The position numbers and the translations under genes were made by a program. Positions 1 through 8,763 of a stretch of DNA of 64,000 nucleotides are shown piece after piece; position 1 is the first letter of the stretch; each line of letters opens with the position of its first letter. The stretch spans positions 1-64,000 of the forward strand of contig JAOUHG010000002.1 in the NCBI GenBank assembly GCA_029865265.1. Direction: 5' to 3'. The notes under the pieces are model-generated. The model ran no database searches. It was not told the origin of the DNA and was given only the letters and a program-made list of their open reading frames with translations. The DNA comes from Candidatus Krumholzibacteriia bacterium (GTDB lineage: Bacteria; Krumholzibacteriota; Krumholzibacteriia; WVZY01; JAKEHA01).

Positions 1-2783
1 GGGTGCACGAAGCTCTCGAACTGCGCCGCCATCACCAGGTAGACCAGGAACACGGCCAGGATGAGCGCCAGGATGAGGCTGCGGTAGGAACGCTGCAGCT
101 CCTCGTTCTCGCCGCCCAGTTCCACCGTGATTCCCTGCGGGATACTGAGCGACGCCAGCATGGCGGTGACCTCGTCGGCGACGTTGCCCAGGTCGCGCCC
201 GGACACGTTGCCCGAGACCACCGCGGCGCGCTGCTGCGAGACGCGCGAAATCTGGTTGACGCCCCGCGCCACCTCCACGTCGGCGATGGTCCCCAGCAGG
301 ATGGGGGTGCCGTCGCGTTCGGCCACCACCAGCGAGCGCATGGCGTCGATGTCCTGGGCGCGCCAGGCGCTAGTGCGCACGCGGATGTCGATCTGCTTGT
401 CGCGCTCCTTGAACTGGGTCGGGACGTCACCAGCGATCTTGGTGCGGACCGTGTTGGCCACCTCTTCCACCGCGAGACCCATGGACGACATGCGCACGCG
501 GTCGAACTGCACGTCGAGCTCCGGGTTGCCGAACTCGAGCGACGACTTGACGTCCTTCACGCCGGGAATCTCGGCCACGCGCAGCACCAGCTCGTCGGAG
601 AACTGCTTGAGCTCGTCCAGATCGTAACCGAAGACGTGCACCTCGAGCGGCGTCTGGAAGGTGAAGTATGACGGCCGCGCAAAGTTGATGTCGGCGCCGG
701 CGATCCCCGCGAACTTCGCGCGCAGAGAGTTAACCAGCCTCTCCTCCGCAACCGGGTCGCCCTTGTTCTCCATGACCACGTTGAGCTGGCCGAGGTTCTC
801 GTCCTTGTTCTTGATGTTGCTGCCCAGGCGCGTGGCCGTCCCCACGCTGGTGAAGTACGACTCCACGCCGGGCTCGGCGTCCACGAACTCCTCCATGCGC
901 GCCAGGCGCGCGTCGGTGTTCTCCAGCGGAGTCCCCTCCGGCATCTGCACCGCAAAGCTGAACTCGCCCTGCGAGAACTGCGGGATGACCTCCTTGCCGA
1001 TGAACGGCGACACCAGGATGGCCGCCCCGAACAGCGTCAGCATCCCGGTGAGGAACAACCCGCGGTGCGCGAGGGCGCGGTCCAGGGCGGCGGTGTAAGA
1101 CGTCTCCAGGCGCGGATAGAAGCGCCCGTAGGCCCCGCGCAGCGGGCGCGAGATGAACGTCAGTCCGCGCACCAGCCAGCCCGACACAATGCGCACCATC
1201 TTCAAGACGAACACCGGCACCGTAATGACGAGCACGCCCGTCACCGCCCGCATCCAGCGCCCGATGCGCCGGCGCGGGAGCGGCTTCGCCGCGCCCGCCG
1301 GCGCGCCGGCCAGCGGGCGCGCCTTGAACTCGAGCGACGACGCCATGGGAATCAGCATCAGCGACACCACCAGTGACGCCAGCAGCGAGATGGACACGGT
1401 GAGCGCCTGGTCCTTGAACACCTGGCCCGCCAGCCCCTCGACGAAGATGATGGGCAGGAACACGGCCACCGTGGTGAGGGTGGCGCCGGTGACCGCGGAG
1501 GCAACCTCGCTGGCGCCGCGGCCGGTGGCCTGCTTGCGGTCCGGGCTGGTCTCCTTGTGGCGCGAGATGCTCTCCAGCACCACGATGGAGTTGTCCACCA
1601 GCATGCCCACCCCCAGCGCGAGCCCGCCCAGAGACATCAGGTTCAGCGACACACCGAGCTGCTGCATGATCACGAAGGTGAACATGATGGAAATGGGAAT
1701 AGAGAGCCCGATGATCATGGTGCTGCGGAAGTCGCGCAGGAAGATGTACAGAATGAGCACCGAGAGCAGCGCGCCCTGGATGGCGTTGAGGCGCACCTCG
1801 TTGATGGCGCTCTTGATGAAGCGGGACTGGTCGAACAGGACGTCGATCTTAACGTCGTCCGGCAGCTGGTGCCGCATCATGTCCACGCGGCGCTTGATGG
1901 CGTCCGCCACCGTCACCGTGTTGGCGTCGCCCTCCTTGTAGACCGCAATCTCCACCACTTCCCGGCCGTTGAGGCGCGTGATGACCTCGCGCTCCACGTG
2001 GCCGCGCGTCACCGACCCCAGGTCGGCCAGGATCACACGGCGCCCCGCGTCCTCGCGCACGATTGTATTGGCAATATCATCGACGCTCTTGAATTCGTTC
2101 TCGGTGCGCAGCAGGAACTCGCTGCCCTTGTCGCGCAGGCGGCCGCCGGACTGGTTCACGTTGTCCTGGGCGAGGCGCGCGGCCACGGTGGCGATGGGGA
2201 TGCCGTAGCTGGAGAGGCGGCGTTCGTCCAGTTCGACCTGGATCTCTTCCTCCAGACCGCCCAGCACCTTGGCGCTGGCCACGCCGTCCAGCGCCTCCAG
2301 TTCCTTCTTGATGCTGTAGTCGGCCAGGTTGCGCAGGCGCACCAGGTTGTCGGAGCCGGAGACACCCATGCGGATCACCGGGTCCAGCGACGGGTCGTAG
2401 CGCAGGATCACCGGCGCCTTGCACTCGCGTGGCAGCCGCACCAGGTCGATCTTGTCGCGCACGTCGAGGGCCGCGTACTGCATGGACGTCTTCCAGGTGA
2501 ACTCGAGGATGATCTCGGACATCCCCGGCTTGGACACCGAGCGCACCGAGCGCAGCCCGCTGATGACACCCACCGCCTCTTCCAGCGGGCGGGTGACGAA
2601 GTTCTCCACCTCGGCGGGCGCGGCGTCGGGGTAGTCGGTCTGGATGGTGAGGGAGGGGTAGGAGATCTCGGGCAGCAGCCGCAGCTGCAGGCGCGAGAGT
2701 GCCACGAACCCGAACACCACCGTCGCCACGAAGATCATGGTGACGGTGACGGGGCGCTTGATGGAGAAGTCGACGATGCGCAT
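1..2783 (-). CDS. RND-family efflux transporter, inner-membrane pump (partial, C-terminus off the window)
   Basis: This is a proton-driven resistance-nodulation-division pump of the AcrB/MdtB (HAE-1) type, the inner-membrane part of a tripartite exporter. About 927 residues are present. The protein opens with MRIVDFSIKRPVTVTMIF, the usual first membrane helix, followed by a large periplasmic loop. The TM4 motif reads GMLVDNSIVVLES: the first Asp matches AcrB Asp407, and the second (Asp408 in AcrB) is Asn, as in many HAE relatives. GASEVASAVTGATLTTVAVF follows. The sequence runs to YLVMAAQFESFVHP at the window edge, so roughly the last 100 residues are missing. The start lies 9 bp after the stop of the membrane-fusion gene, so the two are an operon. 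No TolC-type gene is visible. The substrate cannot be inferred. Confidence 0.96.
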   Translation of the reverse strand, partial: MRIVDFSIKRPVTVTMIFVATVVFGFVALSRLQLRLLPEISYPSLTIQTDYPDAAPAEVENFVTRPLEEAVGVISGLRSVRSVSKPGMSEIILEFTWKTSMQYAALDVRDKIDLVRLPRECKAPVILRYDPSLDPVIRMGVSGSDNLVRLRNLADYSIKKELEALDGVASAKVLGGLEEEIQVELDERRLSSYGIPIATVAARLAQDNVNQSGGRLRDKGSEFLLRTENEFKSVDDIANTIVREDAGRRVILADLGSVTRGHVEREVITRLNGREVVEIAVYKEGDANTVTVADAIKRRVDMMRHQLPDDVKIDVLFDQSRFIKSAINEVRLNAIQGALLSVLILYIFLRDFRSTMIIGLSIPISIMFTFVIMQQLGVSLNLMSLGGLALGVGMLVDNSIVVLESISRHKETSPDRKQATGRGASEVASAVTGATLTTVAVFLPIIFVEGLAGQVFKDQALTVSISLLASLVVSLMLIPMASSLEFKARPLAGAPAGAAKPLPRRRIGRWMRAVTGVLVITVPVFVLKMVRIVSGWLVRGLTFISRPLRGAYGRFYPRLETSYTAALDRALAHRGLFLTGMLTLFGAAILVSPFIGKEVIPQFSQGEFSFAVQMPEGTPLENTDARLARMEEFVDAEPGVESYFTSVGTATRLGSNIKNKDENLGQLNVVMENKGDPVAEERLVNSLRAKFAGIAGADINFARPSYFTFQTPLEVHVFGYDLDELKQFSDELVLRVAEIPGVKDVKSSLEFGNPELDVQFDRVRMSSMGLAVEEVANTVRTKIAGDVPTQFKERDKQIDIRVRTSAWRAQDIDAMRSLVVAERDGTPILLGTIADVEVARGVNQISRVSQQRAAVVSGNVSGRDLGNVADEVTAMLASLSIPQGITVELGGENEELQRSYRSLILALILAVFLVYLVMAAQFESFVH

Positions 2784-2792
2784 GGCGTCGCG

Positions 2793-3992
2793 CTACTGCT
2801 TGTCGCCGGTGGCGTTCTTGTCCGCGGCGAGGTTCTCGGGCGGCACCAGCTTGACCTTGCTGCCCTCGCGGATGCCACCCACCCCGGCCGTCACCACGGT
2901 GTCGCCGCTGGCGAGACCGCTGGTGATCTCGGCGTGGGTCTCGTCCTCGTAGCCCACGTCCACCGGCGCCTTGCGCACGGTGTCCGCCGCGGCCACGTAC
3001 ACGAAGTGGTCGCCCGCATCCGCCACCACCGCGCGGCGCGGCACGGCGAGCACGCCGTCGTGGGTGTCCATGAGAATGCTCACGCGCACAAAGCTGCCCG
3101 GCACGCCGCCGCCGGTGGTCTGCGCCGTCACCTTCACCGTCCCGGTGCGCAGGTCGACTTCGGGGGCGATGCGAAGAATTTCGCCGACGAACTGCGCATC
3201 GGGATCGGTGTCGGGACGGATGAACACCCGCTGCCCGGGGTGGACGCGGCGCGCCTCACCCTCGGGCAGATACATGGAGAGCAACAGCGGCGTGTTGTCG
3301 GTCACCACGAACAGCCGCGTGCCCATGGCGATGTTCTCGCCCGGGTCCACCAGCCGGCTGGTGACCACGCCGTCAAACGGCGCGCGGATCTGCGTGTACT
3401 CGTACTTCACGCGCGCGGACTCATAGGAGTTGGCCGCCAGCTCGTACTGGTACTTGACGTCGAGGTATTCCTTGTCCGAAATGAGATTCTGCTCGTGCAT
3501 GGCCTCCAGGCGCTCGAGCTCCACCTGCTGCTTGTCGCGGTTGATGCGCGCCTGCTCCAGCGCCACCGCCGCCTCGGCGTCGTCCAGGCTGCACAGCAGC
3601 GCGCCCTCCTTCACCCGGTCGCCCTCTTCCACGACGATTTGCTTCACCTCGCCGGAGATCTTGGAGAGGATGTCCACGCGCTTCTCGGACTCGAGGGTGG
3701 CGGTGGTCTGGTAGTAGGTGGAGATGGAGCGCGGCGAGACGGTGGTGACCTCCACCGGGACGCGCGTGTCCTGCTTCTTCTTGTCCTTGTCCTTCTTCCC
3801 CTTCTTGTCACCCTTCTTCTTCTCGCCGGACTTCGCCACGGCGGTGGAATCCCCTGCGAGTGTCGTATCCGACGCCAGCGCGTCGCTGCCGCTGCCACCC
3901 AGGCGCGGGCGAACCACCACCACGGCAACCACCAGCACGGCCACAATACTGCAGAGGAGAATGACGAGACTTCGGCGGGAAAGCTTCTTCAT
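2793..3992 (-). CDS. RND efflux periplasmic adaptor (membrane fusion protein)
   Basis: A 399-residue HlyD/AcrA-type adaptor links the RND pump to an outer-membrane channel. The start at 3992 (MKKLSRRSLVILL) was chosen because a GGAG sits just upstream and the signal/anchor helix (residues about 8-27) begins at once; a longer reading to 4070 adds only arginine-rich noise. An unusually lysine-rich linker (residues about 55-75, KKKGDKKGKKDKDKKK) follows. Then come a lipoyl half-motif, a coiled-coil hairpin (about 130-180), the second lipoyl half (YEYTQIRAPFDGVVTSRLV) and beta-barrel and membrane-proximal domains. It is the first gene of the operon with the pump immediately downstream. Confidence 0.95.
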   Translation of the reverse strand: MKKLSRRSLVILLCSIVAVLVVAVVVVRPRLGGSGSDALASDTTLAGDSTAVAKSGEKKKGDKKGKKDKDKKKQDTRVPVEVTTVSPRSISTYYQTTATLESEKRVDILSKISGEVKQIVVEEGDRVKEGALLCSLDDAEAAVALEQARINRDKQQVELERLEAMHEQNLISDKEYLDVKYQYELAANSYESARVKYEYTQIRAPFDGVVTSRLVDPGENIAMGTRLFVVTDNTPLLLSMYLPEGEARRVHPGQRVFIRPDTDPDAQFVGEILRIAPEVDLRTGTVKVTAQTTGGGVPGSFVRVSILMDTHDGVLAVPRRAVVADAGDHFVYVAAADTVRKAPVDVGYEDETHAEITSGLASGDTVVTAGVGGIREGSKVKLVPPENLAADKNATGDKQ

Positions 3993-4587
3993 GGGGTCTC
4001 CGTACTCGCTGACGATTTCTGGGAACCTGCGCACCGGGCGGCGCCTGGTCCTGTCTACGCGCCCCCGCATCCGGATGTTTCAGGCGGGTTTGCGCGGCCC
4101 GGGCGTCACTGGCTGGGACTGTGCCAGGGACGCGAAAGTTTCAGATTTTTTGGATGTGGCACGGAATCCTACGCCAGTCGATTGCGCGTTGGCCGGGGTG
4201 TCTGGACCTTGCCATGATTTGGGGCATCTTTTGCGCGGGGAAGGCTCGGGTAGAGACCCAAGCTCTTCCCGCCTGCTCGGAGGAGCTTTCTCGACTCCTG
4301 GCCGGGTTTTGGCCCGTCCCAGCGATTGCCCCCCATCATCTGGCAGCCGAGATCCATCGCAACGCCACCCGCCTAATGATGCCGGTCATTCCAGCGGCCC
4401 AGGCCCAACCCGAGGGTCGTCGACGGCATTGAATCGTCAGTCCAGAGCGCGACGCCCGCGACTTATCTGTAAAGATCACTTGACACCGCATGGCCCCCGC
4501 GCGACCATTTCTTCAGTGCTTCTAGCATGCCTTGACTGTCTATAGCGAACCATAGCCGATAGCGAACTATAGCGAAAAGAGGAAGAC
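3993..4587. other. Intergenic region between divergent efflux operon and accessory patch
   Basis: No convincing gene was found in these roughly 600 bases: short ORFs on both strands lack ribosome-binding sites and recognisable products. Base composition falls from GC-rich on the left to nearly balanced on the right. At 4541-4577 there are three copies of ATAGCGAA-like direct repeats (starting near 4542, 4559 and 4569) just before the ribosome-binding site of the next ORF. They could be a binding site for a regulator, but there is no further support. Confidence 0.4.
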
Positions 4588-4852
4588 ATGAGAAGCACTC
4601 GTCCAATCGCTCTGGCGGCGTTTGTGGTTGGTGTGCTCGATCGGTGCGAAACCAGTTGGCGTCTCAGCAGTGCCATATGATCCCACCGCCGGTTTTTGCC
4701 CAGCGTCGGTCAATCTGCTTGCCCAAGCCAGATTTGATTTAACCACGTGTTTGGGCTCCGCCTCTTCTCCACTTCTATGCGCTACGCAAGCATCATATGT
4801 ACATCAAGCTCAGGAGCAAGTGGACATTTGGTGTAACTTCTCATCAGAATGA
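4588..4852 (+). pseudogene. Small secreted protein, probably frameshifted
   Basis: An ATG at 4588 with a strong ribosome-binding site (GAGGAAG, 5-6 nt spacing) opens a typical signal-peptide start, MRSTRPIALAAFVVGVL, but this frame stops at 4680 after 30 residues. From about 4625 the next frame is open to 4852 and encodes a plausible cysteine-containing exported tail (IGAKPVGVSAVPYDPTAG ... VDIWCNFSSE). Its TGA overlaps the ATG of the following propeller gene in an ATGA junction. Together this suggests one roughly 87-residue secreted protein broken by a single-base change near 4625-4650, translationally coupled to the next gene. A sequencing error, or two unrelated short ORFs, would look the same. 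No family was recognised. Confidence 0.4.
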
Positions 4853-6021
4853 AGCGTGACTTACGATCGTCGACGCAGAAGCCGCTGATTGCCCTGGTGG
4901 TGGCCGCTGCGTGTATTTGCCTTTGTGTTGCCACTGATGCGCGCTCCGACCGTTTCCCGCACCTGATGTGGCGGATAACAGATGAGGAGCTTGAGTTTCC
5001 GCTAGGCGCGATTACTGACGTCGGTGTCGACGGCGACATGACGGTGTATCTCCTCGACAGACAGGTCAAGGAAGTCCGTCGCATCACGGCGGATGGGGAC
5101 GAGTTACCACCCCTGGGACGCGAAGGCGAGGGCCCAGGAGAGTTCATGCACCCCGCCCTTGTCTCCGGTGTCCCATCAGGCGGCTGTGTTGTTGTGCAGG
5201 ACTTCTATGCACCCGCGGTATGCTTGCTGCCAGCCGGTCACCCGTGCCCTGCTCCGGACCTCGCTCTAATTCGGGACCTTTTTGGCACAACCCTGTTCAT
5301 GGCAACCGCTCGAAGTGATGAAAAGGGTCGCTTGCTGGTGGTGGCAACCACAACCGAGATTCCCTATGACAAGACCCACCCCGCCGCCGACCTGGGCAGC
5401 GCCACGTCCGTCTTCCGTGTCCAGCCTGGCGAAAAACAGGCAACAGTCCTTTTCACCAATTCTCAGAGCCTCGGAGATGAACGCACGGTGAGGTTTGGGA
5501 ACATCGGCTTCTATCCGATCCGATCGTGGGACGTTCATCCGACTGGACGGCTGATCTATGCGGACCCTGAGGGCCGCAGCAGAGTTCTGATCGGCCATCC
5601 CGCTGACGGGCCTGTCGAGGTCCTGGATCTGCCGGCCGTCAGTGGAGACGAAGAAGGAATTGCAAGGCGGGCGAGGGCCGAGAATCGCTCACCCGATTCG
5701 TACCCCCGTATCGCAGACGTACAGTGGATTGGAAGCGACCGTTTCCTCATCAAGCCGGTTGCCGCGGACCCCGGAGTCGAGATTCAGCAGACTGGAATCG
5801 TTGAGCTCTTTGATACGACAGGCTCATCGCTGGGCCGCCGTACCATCGTCTGTGACTACGATCCTGACCAGGACACGCTGTTCCAGCGAGGCGGCATCAT
5901 CGTTATCATCAAGAGCGGCAGATCCGCGTTACTCGCCTCATTTCGAACCAAGCCGGGAGAGCCCGTGGTGCAATTCGAAGACGAGATCATCGTGGAGGCA
6001 TACGATCTCACGCGTCAGTAG
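4849..6021 (+). CDS. Secreted six-bladed beta-propeller protein
   Basis: A 390-residue exported protein. Residues 1-33 form a signal peptide (LIALVVAAACICLCVATDARS). The rest shows the strand pattern of the 6-bladed beta-propeller family common in FCB bacteria: a blade ending VRRITADGDELPPLGREGEG, then PGEF, then repeated hydrophobic strands such as IAVDGDM/VYLLDR. The likely role is a periplasmic or surface binding scaffold; no catalytic residues stand out. Its start ATG overlaps the stop of the upstream broken small ORF and lacks its own clear ribosome-binding site, so translation may be coupled. Base composition is clearly less GC-rich than neighbouring genes, suggesting recent acquisition. 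It is followed by tRNA-Arg on the other strand. Confidence 0.8.
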   Translation: MKRDLRSSTQKPLIALVVAAACICLCVATDARSDRFPHLMWRITDEELEFPLGAITDVGVDGDMTVYLLDRQVKEVRRITADGDELPPLGREGEGPGEFMHPALVSGVPSGGCVVVQDFYAPAVCLLPAGHPCPAPDLALIRDLFGTTLFMATARSDEKGRLLVVATTTEIPYDKTHPAADLGSATSVFRVQPGEKQATVLFTNSQSLGDERTVRFGNIGFYPIRSWDVHPTGRLIYADPEGRSRVLIGHPADGPVEVLDLPAVSGDEEGIARRARAENRSPDSYPRIADVQWIGSDRFLIKPVAADPGVEIQQTGIVELFDTTGSSLGRRTIVCDYDPDQDTLFQRGGIIVIIKSGRSALLASFRTKPGEPVVQFEDEIIVEAYDLTRQ

Positions 6022-6081
6022 TGCCAATGCTTCGACCACGAATCTTGAGCTGTCTCAAGTGGCGGAAAAAGAAGGAGAGAA

Positions 6082-6158
6082 TGGTGCGCCGGAGAGGACT
6101 TGAACCCCTAACCTTGTGGTCCGTAGCCACACGCTCTATCCAGTTGAGCTACCGGCGC
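6082..6158 (-). tRNA. tRNA-Arg (anticodon ACG)
   Basis: The minus strand folds into a 77-nt cloverleaf. The acceptor stem is GCGCCGG/CCGGCGC with discriminator A and an encoded CCA end. The D arm is AGCTC-AACTGGATA-GAGC. The anticodon stem TGTGG/CCACA encloses loop CTACGGA (anticodon ACG, read as ICG), and the T loop is TTCAAGT. It decodes CGN arginine codons. Confidence 0.97.
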
Positions 6159-6169
6159 ACCCAGAGTCT

Positions 6170-6526
6170 TTATGATACCGGCGTCGAAGACGGTGGTACC
6201 TGCGGACGCTCGACCACTTCCAGGTCGAGACCGACGCCGCCCACCCAGCGCGCGGCGAGATTGTAGAGCGCGGCACCCACCGCCACCACCATCGCGCCGA
6301 ACACCCCGTACAGCACCGCGAGCACCGGCGCCGCCAGAATGCCCAGCGCGCCGGTCAGCACCCCCAGCCCGGGGAAATCCGCGTCCGCGAGCAACCCGCC
6401 GAACTGTCCGACAACGGCAAAAACGAACGCGTAGAAGAGCCCGGCGATCAGGCCGAGCACTGCGTAGAGGATGAAGGCGACCTTGAAGATCGACCCTACG
6501 TCGACGCGCTTGAGACGGGCGTTCAT
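6170..6526 (-). CDS. Small membrane protein, DUF3566-like
   Basis: A 118-residue protein with a short cytoplasmic start (MNARLKRVDVGSIFKVAFIL) and about three hydrophobic segments: residues about 13-40, about 55-72 and about 72-92. The opening pattern, basic residues then V-D-x-x-S-x-x-K-hydrophobic, resembles DUF3566 membrane proteins, whose function is not established. It sits alone between tRNA-Arg and tRNA-Ser genes on the same strand, so it may be co-transcribed with them. Family assignment is by pattern only; presence of a real membrane-protein gene is well supported by the hydrophobicity and intact frame. Confidence 0.7.
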   Translation of the reverse strand: MNARLKRVDVGSIFKVAFILYAVLGLIAGLFYAFVFAVVGQFGGLLADADFPGLGVLTGALGILAAPVLAVLYGVFGAMVVAVGAALYNLAARWVGGVGLDLEVVERPQVPPSSTPVS

Positions 6527-6546
6527 GTTATGTCGGCCCTCATTTC

Positions 6547-6642
<96 letters not shown>

Positions 6643-6663
6643 AATATCGATGTCAAAAGGAAC

Positions 6664-6751
6664 TGGCGGAGGGCGAGGGACTCGAACCCCCAAGGGCGGT
6701 TAAGCCCGACGGTTTTCAAGACCGTTGCCTTACCAATTAGGCTAGCCCTCC
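6664..6751 (-). tRNA. tRNA-Ser (anticodon TGA)
   Basis: An 88-nt class II tRNA on the minus strand. The acceptor is GGAGGGC/GCCCTCC with discriminator G and encoded CCA. The anticodon stem ACGGT/ACCGT encloses loop CTTGAAA (anticodon TGA). A variable arm GGGC...GCCC is present and the T loop is TTCGAGT. The D arm (GCCT-AATTGGTA-AGGC) is unlike that of the neighbouring tRNA-Ser(GCT). It reads UCN serine codons. Confidence 0.95.
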
Positions 6752-6809
6752 GGTCCGTTGACCGGAACGCGCACTATAGCACCGGCACCCCGGGGGGTCA
6801 AGCGCGCCT

Positions 6810-6845
6810 AAAAAAAGCCGGGAGTTCGGGTTAGACCTCCGGGCC
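6810..6845 (-). terminator. Rho-independent terminator after asparagine synthase
   Basis: On the minus strand, CCGGAG at the very end of the asparagine synthase gene can pair with CTCCCGG just downstream (one bulge), followed by seven T residues (6810-6816). The first stem half overlaps the last codons of the gene. Confidence 0.6.
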
Positions 6846-8756
6846 CCCGGCCGTCCCCGACCCCGCGTCCCGCCACATTTCGAAGGCCAGCAGGTACCAG
6901 AGCATCACGGTGAGCTTTCCGTCCCCGGCGTAGAAGTCCTCCACCCGGTGCCTCACCACCACCGGGTTGAATATGCCCGCCGCGCGCACGCGCTCGTCGG
7001 AGAGGTGATCCTGCACCAGGTCGCCCAGTTCCCCGCGCAACCAGGCCTCCAGCGGAATGGTGAAGCCCTGCTTGGGCCGGTCCACCAGCTGGCGCGGCAC
7101 GTGGCGGTAGAGGATGCGCTTCAGAATGTGCTTCGGCCCCAGGGGTCCGCGGCGCAGGCGCAGCGGCAGCCGGAAGGCAAACTCAGCCACGCGGTGGTCG
7201 AGCATGGGTTCGCGGCCCTCGAGACTCACCGCCATGGTGGTGCGGTCCACCTTGGTCAGCACGTCCTCGGGCAGGTAGTTGTCGAAATCCCACTGGCACA
7301 TCTGTTCCGCCGGCGTGCCGGGGTACGCGTCCATGAGCGCGCGCGGGTTCTGGTAGTTCCCCAGCAGCGCGGCCACCTCCTCGGGGAGCCAGTAGGAGAT
7401 GGCGGCGTCGTAGATGCCCGCCGGCGAATGGTTCTTGAGAATCGCGCGCGAGCGCCGGATGCGCCGCGTGATGAGACCGCGATTGCGCGGCGAGAGCCCC
7501 ATGTCCCCCAGCAGGGAGCGCACCCCGTCCACGTTCACCACGTCCAGCCCGGCCGAGATCAGCGAGGCCGGTCCGGCGGGAATATTGGCGAAGCGCTCGA
7601 TGCGCGCGAGGGCGTCGTCGTACACGCTGTACCCGGAGAACAGCTCGTCGCCGCCATCCGCGGAGAGCACCACCTTCACCTTCTCGCGCGCCAGGCGCGA
7701 CACCAGCAGCGTGGGAATGCCCGACGGATCGCCAAAAGGTTCGTCGAACAGATCGCCCCAGCCGCGCGCAATCTGCAGCGCCTCCCCCACGGTCAGGATG
7801 TAGCCGGTGTGGTCGGTGCCGACGTGCTTCGCCACCTCGGCGGCGAACCCGGACTCGTCGTGGCGCGCGGAGTCGAACCCGATGGTGAATGTGCTCAGCC
7901 GTGCGCTGGTGTGCTTTGCGAGCAACGACGTAACCAGCGACGAATCGATGCCGCCGGAGAGATACACGCCCACCGGAACATCCGACACCATGCGCAGCTT
8001 GAAGGCGTCGACGAGCAGTTCCTCCAGTTGCGCCTCGAGCGCCGCGTCGTCACCGGCCAGCGGCGGGCGCGCCGGATCCACCACGCTCCAGTAACGATCC
8101 ACGCGCGGCTGTTCGCCGCGCACCAGTCGCAGGCGGCAACCGGGTTCCAGCTTGCGCACCGACCTGTATATGCTGCGCGGGGCGGCAATGTATCCGTACT
8201 GCAGGTACTCGCCCAGCGCGGTCATGTCGAGTTCGGGCGTCCAGTGCGGGTACGCGCGCAGCGCCTTCATCTCGGAGCCGAACCACAGCGTCTTCCCGTC
8301 CCATCCGTAGTAGAGCGGCTTCACCCCGACGCGATCGCGCACCAGCAGCAGTTCCTGTTCGCGCGCGTCCCACAGTGCAATGGCGAACATGCCAACGAAC
8401 CGTTGCACCGCGTCCGGACCCCACTCCAGGAACGCGGCGAGTATCACCTCGGTGTCGCCGGTACCGCGAAAGGCGTGCCCGCGCGCCACGAGTTCCCTGC
8501 GCACGTCGGCAAAGTTGTAGATCTCGCCGTTGTAGGTGATCGTGAAGCGCCCGTCTCCGGCATGCATGGGCTGATGGGCCGCGTCGGATAGATCCAGGAC
8601 GGAGAGCCTGCGATGCCCCAGGCCGACGCCGTCACCGTCCAGCCAGCAACCGGCGTCGTCGGGGCCACGGTGTTCCAGGCTGGCCACGGCGCGCCGCAGC
8701 CCGCCCTCCAGCGCGAGGGAGGGGTCACTGGTAACGAAGCCGGTTATTCCACACAT
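6831..8756 (-). CDS. asnB: Asparagine synthase (glutamine-hydrolysing)
   Basis: A 641-residue class II glutamine amidotransferase that makes asparagine from aspartate, ATP and glutamine-derived ammonia. The start at 8756 places Cys2 (MCGITGF) as the N-terminal nucleophile after Met removal. The glutaminase domain shows GHRRLSVLD (48-55), NGEIYN (76-81) and GTGDTEV (98-104). The synthetase domain has the PP-loop SGGIDSS at 267-273 and SADGGDELFSGY. Length and motifs fit the family. It lies 7 bp downstream of a family 4 glycosyltransferase; AsnB-like enzymes are often found in surface-polysaccharide clusters, so amidation of a sugar is an alternative to bulk asparagine synthesis. Confidence 0.93.
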   Translation of the reverse strand: MCGITGFVTSDPSLALEGGLRRAVASLEHRGPDDAGCWLDGDGVGLGHRRLSVLDLSDAAHQPMHAGDGRFTITYNGEIYNFADVRRELVARGHAFRGTGDTEVILAAFLEWGPDAVQRFVGMFAIALWDAREQELLLVRDRVGVKPLYYGWDGKTLWFGSEMKALRAYPHWTPELDMTALGEYLQYGYIAAPRSIYRSVRKLEPGCRLRLVRGEQPRVDRYWSVVDPARPPLAGDDAALEAQLEELLVDAFKLRMVSDVPVGVYLSGGIDSSLVTSLLAKHTSARLSTFTIGFDSARHDESGFAAEVAKHVGTDHTGYILTVGEALQIARGWGDLFDEPFGDPSGIPTLLVSRLAREKVKVVLSADGGDELFSGYSVYDDALARIERFANIPAGPASLISAGLDVVNVDGVRSLLGDMGLSPRNRGLITRRIRRSRAILKNHSPAGIYDAAISYWLPEEVAALLGNYQNPRALMDAYPGTPAEQMCQWDFDNYLPEDVLTKVDRTTMAVSLEGREPMLDHRVAEFAFRLPLRLRRGPLGPKHILKRILYRHVPRQLVDRPKQGFTIPLEAWLRGELGDLVQDHLSDERVRAAGIFNPVVVRHRVEDFYAGDGKLTVMLWYLLAFEMWRDAGSGTAGGPEV

Positions 8757-8763
8757 GGGAGAT

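Noticed and set aside
1557-4217. An 886-residue plus-strand open frame across the efflux genes
   Set aside because: It is His/Arg/Ala-rich, has no domain, and lies exactly antisense to the well-supported RND pump and adaptor. High GC produces long antisense frames here.
4121-4432. 103-residue plus-strand ORF in the first intergenic region
   Set aside because: No ribosome-binding site, no secondary-structure or composition support, and overlapping open frames on both strands.
4541-4577. Three ATAGCGAA direct repeats as a possible CRISPR-like or operator array
   Set aside because: The units are too short and irregular for CRISPR; kept only as a note in the intergenic feature.
6664-6751. tRNA-Ser(TGA) considered as a possible selenocysteine tRNA (TCA)
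   Set aside because: The anticodon is TGA (serine UCA) with a 7-bp acceptor stem and an ordinary variable arm; tRNA-Sec would have TCA and an 8-bp acceptor stem.
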